Notes under the pieces: generated by a model
What the model saw: the letters and a program-made list of their open reading frames with translations, nothing else
Database searches by the model: none
Told to the model about the DNA's origin: nothing
Program-made: the position numbers and the translations under genes
Source: Clostridiales bacterium UBA7568
GTDB taxonomy: Bacteria > Bacillota > Clostridia > Oscillospirales > CAG-272
Direction: 5' to 3'
DNA: 47,646 nucleotides
NCBI GenBank assembly: GCA_002479075.1
Contig: DLLG01000012.1
Location: 1 to 47,646 of the forward strand
In this document: piece by piece, positions 8,163 to 16,523 of the stretch
Layout of the letters: the number at the start of each line of letters is the position of its first letter
Position numbering within the stretch: position 1 is the first letter of the stretch

Positions 8163-9395
8163 ATGGAGAAAAGCAGAAAATTATTGGCAATAGTTCTTTC
8201 GGCGCTGTGCTGTGTGCTCCTTGTGCTCTGTGTTGTTTTTGCAACAGGATGGAGCAAAGCGTCAAAAATCAAAGCCGATTCGCCCGAAGTACGCAACAAC
8301 GGAACGGCTATCCAATGGAAATATGCAAGCGAATCCGAATGGCACGACCTTGTTTCCCTTGACGAGCTCAAAGGTGCCGCAGGTGAAAAGGGCGCCGACG
8401 GAAAAGACGGCACCAGCGGTAAGGACGGAAAAGACGGCCTTGACGGCAAAAACGGGGTTGACGGAAAAGACGGTGCCGACGGTAAAGACGGAAAGAACGG
8501 AAAAAACGGTGCCGACGGAAGAAGCATTGAAATTAAAAAAACCGATTCGCACATACAATGGCGTTATGAATACGGTTCGTGGCAGAATCTCGTTGCGCTT
8601 TCCGATATAACAGGTCCCTCCGGACAGAAGGGCGCAGACGGCAAGGACGGCAAATCTCCCGAGTTCCGCGTAAGCGAAAATACGCTTCAATGGCGTTATG
8701 CGGGAGACGAAGTCTGGCTGAACCTTTATGACCTCTCTTCCCTTCGCGGCAGTAACGGCAAAACTCCCTTCATCGGCGAAAACGGCAACTGGTGGATCGG
8801 CGAAACCGACACCGGCGTGAAGGCGGCAGGCACCGACGGTATCAAAGGCGAAAAGGGAGATCAGGGCGAAAAAGGCGAAAAAGGCGACACCGGCGCAACA
8901 GGTGCGCAAGGTGAAAAGGGCGAAAAAGGCGACGCCGGTCAGAACGGCGCCTGCTCCGGATATTTTTATGCAGAAGCAAGAATTCCGAGAGCATTTCTCA
9001 ATGACGGCAGTGCGGCTTTAGGCATCTATGAAAAGGTAAACAGCGGAGACCTGATATCCACTTATCTTGATAAGATTACGCTCAAAAAAGGTCATATTTA
9101 CAGCGTAACCATAAGCGGCTCTCTCCAGGTGGTATCAAACGAGTTCAATAACAGCGGTAACTACTCCATCCAGATGACAGACGGTTATGACGACGATCTT
9201 TGCCGTGAGGTTACACGCATAAAACGTGACGGCGAAAAAATAGCGGAGACCAAAGACCAACATTCCTTTAATTTCACCAGAATTTATGACGCCTCGGACG
9301 AGGATATAACGCTGAAGTTTATGTTTGAACAGTCGGCATACAATACCCGCCTCGAAAGCTTCAAAGGCACAATCACAATAACCGCGCTTAACTGA
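8163..9395 (+). CDS. Collagen-like surface protein, N-terminally anchored
   Basis: A 410-aa protein with GGAGGA 6 nt before the ATG. Residues 7-28 are a hydrophobic segment (signal peptide or type II anchor). Three Gly-X-Y tracts follow (about 71-119, 151-164 and 223-263), the first 17 triplets long and rich in GKDG and GADG. Between the tracts lies a repeated module of about 30 residues of the form (I/L)QW(R/K)Y...W..L..L..L.G (about 48-70, 130-150, 174-196). The C-terminal 145 residues look like a compact beta domain, possibly of C1q/BclA type. Such proteins form trimeric collagen-like stalks; here this is inferred. It is the first of three consecutive surface-protein genes, 17 bp before the next. 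Confidence 0.85.
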   Translation: MEKSRKLLAIVLSALCCVLLVLCVVFATGWSKASKIKADSPEVRNNGTAIQWKYASESEWHDLVSLDELKGAAGEKGADGKDGTSGKDGKDGLDGKNGVDGKDGADGKDGKNGKNGADGRSIEIKKTDSHIQWRYEYGSWQNLVALSDITGPSGQKGADGKDGKSPEFRVSENTLQWRYAGDEVWLNLYDLSSLRGSNGKTPFIGENGNWWIGETDTGVKAAGTDGIKGEKGDQGEKGEKGDTGATGAQGEKGEKGDAGQNGACSGYFYAEARIPRAFLNDGSAALGIYEKVNSGDLISTYLDKITLKKGHIYSVTISGSLQVVSNEFNNSGNYSIQMTDGYDDDLCREVTRIKRDGEKIAETKDQHSFNFTRIYDASDEDITLKFMFEQSAYNTRLESFKGTITITALN

Positions 9396-9412
9396 AAGGC
9401 AATAAAATAATT

Positions 9413-11278
9413 ATGAAAAAAAGACTTTTGGCAATATTGATTATCCTGTGTATGGCATTGGCGATTATGCCGATAAGCGCCGCACAGGAAAACGGAAAAG
9501 CAATCCGCCCCGGCACAGCCGGCATCGGAGGGTATGACGAGACGAGCGGCTACAATTACATATATTACGGCACCTGGAACGGCAGTCCCATTAAATGGCG
9601 CGTGCTTGACAATCAGACCAACATGGGCACGCCGGGACTGTTTCTGCTGAGCGAAGAGTTGCTCGGAAGCGGAAACAGGGGCGGCGTCAAATTCGGCTAT
9701 GACGATGAAGATACGTGGCAGGGCAGCAAGGTGCAGGCGTGGTGCAGAGATTTTGCCGGCATAGAGGGCGATTCCGTCCCCGACGCGTTCACGGCGGCTG
9801 AGCTCGCCGCAATTCTGGAAACATCAAAAAGCGACCCGGAATACTTTACGCCGACAGAGAAGGTCGTTATCGACGGAAGAGAATGGACTCTGGCCGGAGC
9901 GCACTTTCTTGCGGTCGAGAACGCGCTGGACGGCGATAAGGTATTCTTCCTTTCCGTAGCCGAGGCAAAAAACGCGGCTTACGGATTTGCGGACGCCGAG
10001 GCGAGAGCGGGAAAATACAACGGCAAGGAAGCCTACTGGTGGCTGCGCTCTCCGGAGGCTGACCGTCATGCCGGATATGTGGATTTTCGCGGCTATGTGT
10101 ATCCGACGCTGAGGGGCGACCCATACGCGGCGCGTCCGGCTTTCAATCTTGACTCCGGCTCCGTTCTCTTCGCTTCCGCCGCCGTCGGCGGAAAGCCCGA
10201 CGGCTTCGGCGCGGCCGGAACGTACTCGGGAAGCGAATGGAAGCTGACCGTAAAGGACAGCGCAAGAGACGGTTTTTCCGTAGCGAGGAAATCTGTCTTT
10301 GCAAACACCGTAACATTTGATTACAAAAATGCAAAAACAGGAGAAAACGAATATATCTCCGCAATGGTGACAAACGGCGGAGAGATAAAATATTACGGCA
10401 GGCTGAAAAACGTAAGCTCTGCGGATATGGAAAACGGCACGCTGACGGTTTCCCTTCCCTCGGATTACAATGAGGAAAGCGGCGACAGATTGTTTATTTT
10501 CAACGAGCAGTGCAACGGAGACTATAACACCGACTACGCAAGCATCCCCCTGAGACTTTCAACCGACGATACCGGCGCAAGCCTTGTGCAGATACGCATA
10601 AACTCCGTCACCGGCGAATGGGAGGTTTCCTATGACGACGGTGCAACCTGGACTTCCCTCGGCGTGAAAGCCACGGGAGATAAGGGCGACACCGGAGAAA
10701 AAGGCGACAAAGGTGATACCGGAGCAACCGGTGCACAGGGTGAAAAAGGCGAGAAAGGAGACAAGGGCGATACCGGCGCACAAGGTGAAAAGGGCGAGAA
10801 AGGCGACGCAGGCGTAACCCCGAAGCTCAAAATAGACGAAAGCGGCATTTGGTGCGTGTCCTATGACGAAGGCGCAACTTGGACTTCCCTCGGCGTGAAA
10901 GCCACGGGAGAAAAAGGCGAAAAGGGTGACACCGGAGCACAAGGTGACAAGGGCGAGAAAGGTGATACCGGTGCACCAGGCTCCAAGGGCGCAAAGGGCG
11001 ATAAAGGCGAAACCGGAGCCACAGGCGCGACAGGAGCAATCGGAGAAAAAGGTGATAAGGGCGACGCAGGAGCCGCAGGTCGTGACGGAAAAGACGGTGC
11101 GGACGGCATAAACGGCGCCGACGGAAAAGACGGCATAAACGGCAAGGACGGCGTCGACGGCAAGGACGCAAGCAGTGCGCTTGTCATCACGGTTGCGGTC
11201 ATCGCGATACTCGCGCTTGCAGGAAATGTCGCTCTGACCATATATATAATCAAAACACGCAAACCCGGTCGCGTATGA
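9413..11278 (+). CDS. DUF6273/collagen-like surface protein with C-terminal anchor
   Basis: A 621-aa protein. A signal peptide (cut near ISAA-Q, residue 24) is followed by a DUF6273-like domain (about 48-247, opening with YNYIYYGTW..PIKWRVLD, closing with RPAFNLDS). Next come an Ig-like domain (about 260-395) and two collagen-like blocks (about 422-468 and 499-587). These are separated by a short module of pattern W-x-V-S-Y-D-x-G-A-T-W-x-S-L-G, which occurs twice. A transmembrane helix (593-614) and a basic tail (KTRKPGRV) end the protein. No LPXTG motif is present, so the anchor is the helix itself. It is a paralogue of the next gene over DUF6273 and the Ig-like domain, but lacks the ubiquitin-like insert. 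The ribosome binding site is weak (GAAAGG), so coupling to the upstream gene is likely. Confidence 0.87.
   Translation: MKKRLLAILIILCMALAIMPISAAQENGKAIRPGTAGIGGYDETSGYNYIYYGTWNGSPIKWRVLDNQTNMGTPGLFLLSEELLGSGNRGGVKFGYDDEDTWQGSKVQAWCRDFAGIEGDSVPDAFTAAELAAILETSKSDPEYFTPTEKVVIDGREWTLAGAHFLAVENALDGDKVFFLSVAEAKNAAYGFADAEARAGKYNGKEAYWWLRSPEADRHAGYVDFRGYVYPTLRGDPYAARPAFNLDSGSVLFASAAVGGKPDGFGAAGTYSGSEWKLTVKDSARDGFSVARKSVFANTVTFDYKNAKTGENEYISAMVTNGGEIKYYGRLKNVSSADMENGTLTVSLPSDYNEESGDRLFIFNEQCNGDYNTDYASIPLRLSTDDTGASLVQIRINSVTGEWEVSYDDGATWTSLGVKATGDKGDTGEKGDKGDTGATGAQGEKGEKGDKGDTGAQGEKGEKGDAGVTPKLKIDESGIWCVSYDEGATWTSLGVKATGEKGEKGDTGAQGDKGEKGDTGAPGSKGAKGDKGETGATGATGAIGEKGDKGDAGAAGRDGKDGADGINGADGKDGINGKDGVDGKDASSALVITVAVIAILALAGNVALTIYIIKTRKPGRV
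10631..10911 (+). repeat. 50-bp direct repeat within the collagen-like gene
   Basis: The 50 bp at 10631-10680 recur at 10862-10911 with three mismatches, 231 bp (77 codons) apart and in frame. Each copy encodes a module YD(D/E)GATWTSLGVKATG. The repeats flank the first collagen block, so recombination between them would delete that block without shifting the frame. Confidence 0.9.
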
Positions 11279-11307
11279 CCGAAAAAATACACAACGGAGG
11301 AAACAAA

Positions 11308-14300
11308 ATGAAAAAGCGCTTAACATTCATTGCTCTTGTGATTTGTCTTGCAATGATAATGATCCCGATTTTCTCGAATATGACAGTCGGCGCGGCAAAC
11401 GTCGAAATTACTGTCAGCACCCTTACGGGAAAGACAATTCCGATCACTATCGACAACACAGAGACGGTTCTTACTCTTAAAACAAGAATTCAGGAAAAAG
11501 AGGGCGTCCCGCCCGACCAGCAAAGACTGATCTTTGCCGGAAAACAGCTTGAAGAAGACAAGACTCTTGAATCTTACAACATTCAGACCGGCGCAACCAT
11601 ACATCTCGTGCTTCGCCAGAGCACAAGCACAGCGTCGATCCGCAAAGGGACTGACAGCATTTCGGGCTATAACACCGAAAGCAATACATACAACTACATC
11701 TATTACGGCACTTGGAGAAACGCACCCATAAAATGGCGCGTGCTTGACACAATGTCAAACACGGGCGATGATAGCGCGATGTTTCTGCTGACAGACGAAT
11801 GTCTGTACCCGCTTCCGGGAGAACGTTTTAGCAGCTACATCCAGTTTAACCCGAAAACTAAAGCAGACAGATACCTCTGGAAGGACAGCACCTTGCAGAC
11901 GTGGTTCAGCGAATTCTATAACAGCGCCTTCACGGCGGCAGAGCGCACGCAGATTCCCGCAGTAAGCCTGGCAGGCAGCGTGTATTCATACAGAAGTCCC
12001 GGAACGCCGTCATATTATCCTGCTTTTGAATACAAAATCGACGCCCTTGAATCGGAATATGTATTTGCTCCTTCCATTCAGGATCTTTATAATGCGGACT
12101 ATGGTTTTTCCGGTTCAATCTCGCGTATCGCAGGTCCGATGCTTGGTTCCTATACGGGAACGCGGTATTGGATTCGTTCCTATTACAACAATTTACCGCA
12201 TTATGTCGGCGAAGGGGATAACCTGGTCGGTGATCAGACCGGAGATTCAGCCGCTGTCCGCCCCGCAATGAACCTTTCAAAGGAAAACAACGTTCTCTTC
12301 ATCTCCGCGGCTGAAGGCGGCAAGCCCTCGGGCGGTCTTGCAGAACTTGCGGAATATACGGGCAGCGAATGGAAGCTGACCCTTTCGGACAGTAGCCGCA
12401 GCGGCTTCTCCGTCGAAAGCACAAGCGTTTCGACAACGAATTACGGCGGCGACATTGAGATTAAATATTCAGGCGCAAAGACAGGCGCAAACGAATATAT
12501 CTCCGTTATGCTTATGGACAGCGCCGGCAACCCCACGCATTACGGTCGCAGCAGCGCAAGCCTTACTTCCGAAAGCGGCACAGTAACTATCCCCGTCGCC
12601 GCAGGACTTACCGCAGGCGATTATACGCTCTATGTTTTCAACGAGCAGTATAACGGCGACAAAATGACAGACTATGCAAGCGAGCTCAAGAGCGTCGCGA
12701 TGACGGTAAGAGAAGCGAACACATATACCGTTACATACGCTCCCGGCGCAAACGGCACGGGAACGGCGTTCACGGCAGTCAAGGTTGAAGGAATCGACCT
12801 CGTTCTCAGCAGCAAGACCTTCAGCCGCACGGACTATAAACAGATCGGCTGGTCAAAGGTTGACGGCGGCGAAAAGGATTACGCCCTCGGCGCAATATAC
12901 ACCGCAGACGAGCCTATAACGCTCTACCCCGTTTGGGAGAGACAGTACGGTCTGACGATCTCCGGAAAAGACGTTACGTCAAGCAATCAGGATGACGTCT
13001 TCGGCGACGGAAAAGTAAAATTCGAATACGATTATTATCGCTACAAATACATACTGACCCTGACAGACGCAAGCCTTGATGACGACGGCTTTGCCGTAAT
13101 AGATTATTCCGGAAGCAATACAATTGAGATCGTTCTCGTCGGCAAAAACGAGCTCCGCTCGTCAGGCTTTGCCGGTATTATTTCGAGCGGAAGGCTCATC
13201 TTCAGCGGCGAGGGCAGTCTTAAACTCTCCGTAACCGACGAATATGCCAACGCAATCGATTGCAAGGGTATAATCGTAAACGGCGGCGACATCACAATCG
13301 AAGCGGCAGGTACGGCTATCTATACGGACGGAACCGTTTCCGTCAACGACGGCTCGCTCACGCTCGTTATAACAGGCGACGGCAATATAATAGACGGCGC
13401 CACGGGAAGCGTTGTCAATGTTGCTCCCGGCGTTGTCATCGAAGCGGGCGCAAAAGCCGACGGCACGGACGCCGCTCCCGTCAACGCAAGCGAGACCGAC
13501 AAAATAACATCGGCAAAATACCTTAAAATATATAAAGTGCCGCATATCCATTGCATCTGCGGCGGACACGGCTATGACGGACACGACGCTCACACGGACA
13601 TCGAATGGGAGCCTTGGGGCGAAGCGGATTCCCTCCCCACCTCGGGCTACTATTACCTGACATGCAACATTGAGCTGTCGTACGACGAGGGTGTGTTTGA
13701 CACCACGCACATCTGCCTGAACGGATACAGCATACGCGGCATGAAGAGGGATGACGGCGCACTCAGTCCGTTCACTCCGTGGCTCGCGACGCACGGAGAA
13801 TTTGTAATCACCGACTGCGGCAACGGCAGCATCGGAGATCTCACATTGTCTGGCGGAAAAATGACAATGTACGGCGGCAGTATTCCGGAGGGAACGACTA
13901 TTGCCATTGTGAAACGCGGCGAGTTCTATGCGGAAAGCGGCGCTGAAATAAACGGCAAAATCATAAACAGCGGCAAAATCTCCGGCGGCACCTTCAACGG
14001 CGAAGTACTCAATGAGCAAGGCACCATCTCCGGCGGAACGTTCACAGGCAAGGTGACAAACAAAGGCGGAACGATAAATGACGGCACGTTCACAGGCACC
14101 GTGGACAACGTTTTATTCCCATACTACTACGACGACGGTGGTGTCAGCGGCGGCAACCCTGCCCATATTTGCGGCGGCATCTTTACGGAAACAAGCACGG
14201 TAAACAATGTCGGCTGCTTTATCGAAAACGGCACCTTCCGCGGAAAGGTGACTGTCACCGGATCCGTATCCGACGGCTTTATGCATCCAGGAGATATTGA

Positions 14301-15777
14301 CGGCGGTACGTTCACCGAAACGAGCGAAGTCACGATAGGTTTGTTCGAAATACAGGGTATCAGTTCAGCCGGTCGTGTCGGAGGAGGCAATTTCTCAGGA
14401 ACAATCCGGCTTGAAGGCGGACTTATCACCGATTACACAAACGGCACACAGTATGTATGTCCGACCTTCACCGGATCATCCAAGATATATTTAACCAGCG
14501 GCTATGTTGAAAGCGGCATCTTTTACGGAACCGTGACATACGGCGAGGCGGTCATCAAAGACAGCGCCTGCCGCGTCGTAACATTTGTAACCGATGGCGG
14601 AAGCGCAATCGATTCGCAACGGATTCTCCGCGGTCAGAAAATTCAAAAGCCTGAAAACCCGACAAAACCGGGCTACACCTTCTCCGGCTGGTCGGGAGGC
14701 GAAAACGAATTTGATTTCGACGCTCCCGTACTCGGTGACGTAACGGCAACGGCAAAATGGAGCGTAAACAAATACACAATAACAATAAAGCCCGGCAACG
14801 GCGAGGACGACATAGTCATCACGCAGGATTTCGGCACAGCGCTCACAGCTCCGACCCTTACAAAAACAGGATACACTTTTATCGGCTGGGACGTTGACTT
14901 CCCTGCGACTATGCCCGCCGAAAGTATGACAATTACAGCAAAATGGAAGATAAATCAGTACACAATTAAGTTTGAAACCGACGGCGGAACATTCATTTTC
15001 AATATCACGGCAGATTACGGTTCAAAGATCCATAATCCCGGAACGCTTTATAAGCCCGGCTTCATATTCGAGGGCTGGGACAGACCGTATCCGGAAACAA
15101 TGCCCGCAGAAAACATCACTCTGACAGCTCAATGGAGCGTTTGCAACCATTCGAGAAGCAATCAGAAGGCTTCCTGCAAGGACGCTGTAAAATGTAGCGT
15201 TTGCAAAGGATTTATAGACATTGCAGAACATACCCCGTCCGAGGAATACAAATCCGACGGCTCGTCTCATTGGCACGAATGTACCGTTTGCGGAGAAAAG
15301 CTTGATCAAGCGGAACACACAGGCGGCACGGCAACCTGCAAAGAGAAAGCCGAATGCGAAATCTGCCATACAAAGTATGGCGAGCTCGCTCCTCATAAAA
15401 TCAAAACGGAATGGTCGGTCAATGGCGAAAAGCACTGGCACGAATGTTCCGTTTGCGGAGAAAAGAAGGACGAAGCAAATCATAGCTTCGAATGGAAAAC
15501 GGATAAGGAAGCCGCTGTCGGCGTGGCAGGATCGAAGCACGAGGAATGCTCCGTCTGCGGATACAAAAAGGATGCCGTCACAATCGACCCCATTCCTGAC
15601 ACAACAACAACGACAACTCCCCCAGCCACAACTACAACCGGCGGTTCTGTTCAGCCTCCGGAAGGCGGCTCAAACAAGACCGCAATCGTCATTTCCCTTT
15701 TGGTCATATTGATACTCATATTCATAGTCATCATAATAATCATCATAAAGAGAAAGAAAGACAAGGATAAGCAGTAA
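11308..15777 (+). CDS. Giant membrane-anchored surface protein with N-terminal ubiquitin-like domain
   Basis: 1489 aa. ATG 11308 follows GGAGG (11296-11300); a longer in-frame start at 11275 overlaps the previous gene. Order of parts: signal peptide (1-30); ubiquitin-like domain (32-103); DUF6273-like domain (128-334); Ig-like domain (350-467); InlB-type repeat (473-543); beta-rich domain of carbohydrate-binding type (547-741); beta-helix rungs with GGTF.G.V repeats (839-1087); three InlB-type repeats ending in KW or QW (1090-1276); Cys/His-rich repeats with five CxxC pairs and HWHEC motifs (1279-1425); Thr/Pro linker (1430-1457); transmembrane helix and basic tail (KRKKDKDKQ). The protein is therefore anchored at its C-terminus with the ubiquitin-like domain farthest out. 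It closes the surface operon. DUF6273 and the Ig-like part are shared with the upstream gene. An adhesin or host-interaction role is inferred. Confidence 0.9.
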   Translation: MKKRLTFIALVICLAMIMIPIFSNMTVGAANVEITVSTLTGKTIPITIDNTETVLTLKTRIQEKEGVPPDQQRLIFAGKQLEEDKTLESYNIQTGATIHLVLRQSTSTASIRKGTDSISGYNTESNTYNYIYYGTWRNAPIKWRVLDTMSNTGDDSAMFLLTDECLYPLPGERFSSYIQFNPKTKADRYLWKDSTLQTWFSEFYNSAFTAAERTQIPAVSLAGSVYSYRSPGTPSYYPAFEYKIDALESEYVFAPSIQDLYNADYGFSGSISRIAGPMLGSYTGTRYWIRSYYNNLPHYVGEGDNLVGDQTGDSAAVRPAMNLSKENNVLFISAAEGGKPSGGLAELAEYTGSEWKLTLSDSSRSGFSVESTSVSTTNYGGDIEIKYSGAKTGANEYISVMLMDSAGNPTHYGRSSASLTSESGTVTIPVAAGLTAGDYTLYVFNEQYNGDKMTDYASELKSVAMTVREANTYTVTYAPGANGTGTAFTAVKVEGIDLVLSSKTFSRTDYKQIGWSKVDGGEKDYALGAIYTADEPITLYPVWERQYGLTISGKDVTSSNQDDVFGDGKVKFEYDYYRYKYILTLTDASLDDDGFAVIDYSGSNTIEIVLVGKNELRSSGFAGIISSGRLIFSGEGSLKLSVTDEYANAIDCKGIIVNGGDITIEAAGTAIYTDGTVSVNDGSLTLVITGDGNIIDGATGSVVNVAPGVVIEAGAKADGTDAAPVNASETDKITSAKYLKIYKVPHIHCICGGHGYDGHDAHTDIEWEPWGEADSLPTSGYYYLTCNIELSYDEGVFDTTHICLNGYSIRGMKRDDGALSPFTPWLATHGEFVITDCGNGSIGDLTLSGGKMTMYGGSIPEGTTIAIVKRGEFYAESGAEINGKIINSGKISGGTFNGEVLNEQGTISGGTFTGKVTNKGGTINDGTFTGTVDNVLFPYYYDDGGVSGGNPAHICGGIFTETSTVNNVGCFIENGTFRGKVTVTGSVSDGFMHPGDIDGGTFTETSEVTIGLFEIQGISSAGRVGGGNFSGTIRLEGGLITDYTNGTQYVCPTFTGSSKIYLTSGYVESGIFYGTVTYGEAVIKDSACRVVTFVTDGGSAIDSQRILRGQKIQKPENPTKPGYTFSGWSGGENEFDFDAPVLGDVTATAKWSVNKYTITIKPGNGEDDIVITQDFGTALTAPTLTKTGYTFIGWDVDFPATMPAESMTITAKWKINQYTIKFETDGGTFIFNITADYGSKIHNPGTLYKPGFIFEGWDRPYPETMPAENITLTAQWSVCNHSRSNQKASCKDAVKCSVCKGFIDIAEHTPSEEYKSDGSSHWHECTVCGEKLDQAEHTGGTATCKEKAECEICHTKYGELAPHKIKTEWSVNGEKHWHECSVCGEKKDEANHSFEWKTDKEAAVGVAGSKHEECSVCGYKKDAVTIDPIPDTTTTTTPPATTTTGGSVQPPEGGSNKTAIVISLLVILILIFIVIIIIIIKRKKDKDKQ
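11401..11616 (+). other. Ubiquitin-like domain inside the giant surface protein
   Basis: Residues 32-103 align without gaps to eukaryotic ubiquitin positions 1-72. By hand count 43 of 72 residues are identical, including TLTGKTI and an unbroken 15-residue stretch from ubiquitin P37 to E51. The hydrophobic patch (L8, I44, H68, V70) and lysines K11, K27, K33 and K48 are kept; K6, K29 and K63 are changed. The C-terminal Gly-Gly is absent: R72 is followed by QSTS and the chain runs on into the next domain. Codon use looks like that of the surrounding gene. Confidence 0.95.
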
Positions 15778-15783
15778 AGCGGC

Positions 15784-15822
15784 GCCCGCCCTCTCCAAAA
15801 CGGAGAGGGCGGGCATTTTTTT
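15784..15822 (+). terminator. Terminator of the surface-protein operon
   Basis: A 13-bp perfect GC-rich stem (15784-15796 with 15802-15814), 5-nt loop, then A and seven T. It starts 6 bp after the stop codon. Confidence 0.95.
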
Positions 15823-15841
15823 ATAAAAAACAAAAAAGGTA

Positions 15842-15892
15842 TTGACAAGTAAACGATCGTTTGCTATAATCAAGTAAACGGTCGTTTACTTG
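15842..15892 (+). promoter_or_regulatory. Promoter with two palindromic TetR operators
   Basis: TTGACA (15842-15847), 17 bp, TATAAT (15865-15870). The spacer contains a palindrome GTAAACGATCGTTTGC (15849-15864) whose inner 12 bp are perfect. Just after the -10 box is a second, CAAGTAAACG-GT-CGTTTACTTG (15871-15892), with perfect 10-bp arms. The sites share GTAAACG half-sites, so one dimeric repressor could block both -35/-10 recognition and start-site clearance. Confidence 0.92.
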
Positions 15893-15907
15893 TGTAAAGG
15901 AGATATT

Positions 15908-16510
15908 ATGTCGGATACGAAGGAAAAAATTCTTATAACAGCCCTCCGCCTGTTTTCATCTGACGGCTTTGAGGCGGTCTCTGTCAGCGATATTGCGGGA
16001 GAGCTCGGTATCACAAAAGGCGCGCTCTATAAGCATTATAAAAATAAGCGAGATATTTTTGAAAGCATTGTCAAAAGGATGTGCGAATCCGACTCCGAGC
16101 GTTCGCAAAATTATTCCGTTCCGAAAGAAGATTTTGACAAATCGCCCGCAGGCTATGACAGCGTATCCGTAGAAAGCATCAAAGATTTTACCGTCGCGCA
16201 ATATATATACTGGACAGAAGACGAATTCGCTTCATATTTCCGCAGAATGCTGACGCTCGAGCAGTATCGCAGCCCAGAAATGGCGAAGCTTTACGGGAAA
16301 TGTATAACTTCGGGTCCCGTTGCTTATCTTGAAGATATATTCCGAAGTATGACGGAGCGCGGTATTCTGAAAAAGGCAGACCCGCACCTGCTTGCAACAG
16401 AATATTATGCGCCGCTTTTCCTGTTGATAAATATGGCTGAAAGCAACAGCGACGCCTTGAATACCTTAAACGACTTTATAAACAAATTTTTTGATCAGAA
16501 CAAAATCTGA
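15908..16510 (+). CDS. TetR family regulator, autoregulated, with methyltransferase
   Basis: A 200-aa regulator. ATG 15908 follows AAAGGAGA; the in-frame TTG start upstream would lie inside the operator. The N-terminal domain has a clear TetR helix-turn-helix (VSDIAGELGITKGALYKHYKNKRDIF). The C-terminal half is helical and of unknown ligand. Two nearly identical palindromes overlap its promoter, strong evidence for self-repression. It is followed after 13 bp by a methyltransferase gene that must share the promoter, so that enzyme is the likely regulated output. Confidence 0.92.
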   Translation: MSDTKEKILITALRLFSSDGFEAVSVSDIAGELGITKGALYKHYKNKRDIFESIVKRMCESDSERSQNYSVPKEDFDKSPAGYDSVSVESIKDFTVAQYIYWTEDEFASYFRRMLTLEQYRSPEMAKLYGKCITSGPVAYLEDIFRSMTERGILKKADPHLLATEYYAPLFLLINMAESNSDALNTLNDFINKFFDQNKI

Positions 16511-16523
16511 GAAGGAGAGAAAA

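Noticed and set aside
7673..8554. A 293-codon minus-strand frame rich in Pro-Ser-Phe
   Set aside because: It is the antisense of TetR and of the Gly-X-Y repeat and spans the intergenic region without a start signal.
13162..14019. A 285-codon minus-strand frame and several smaller ones opposite the giant surface protein
   Set aside because: The regular Gly-rich repeats of the real gene keep the other frames open; the products are low-complexity without motifs.
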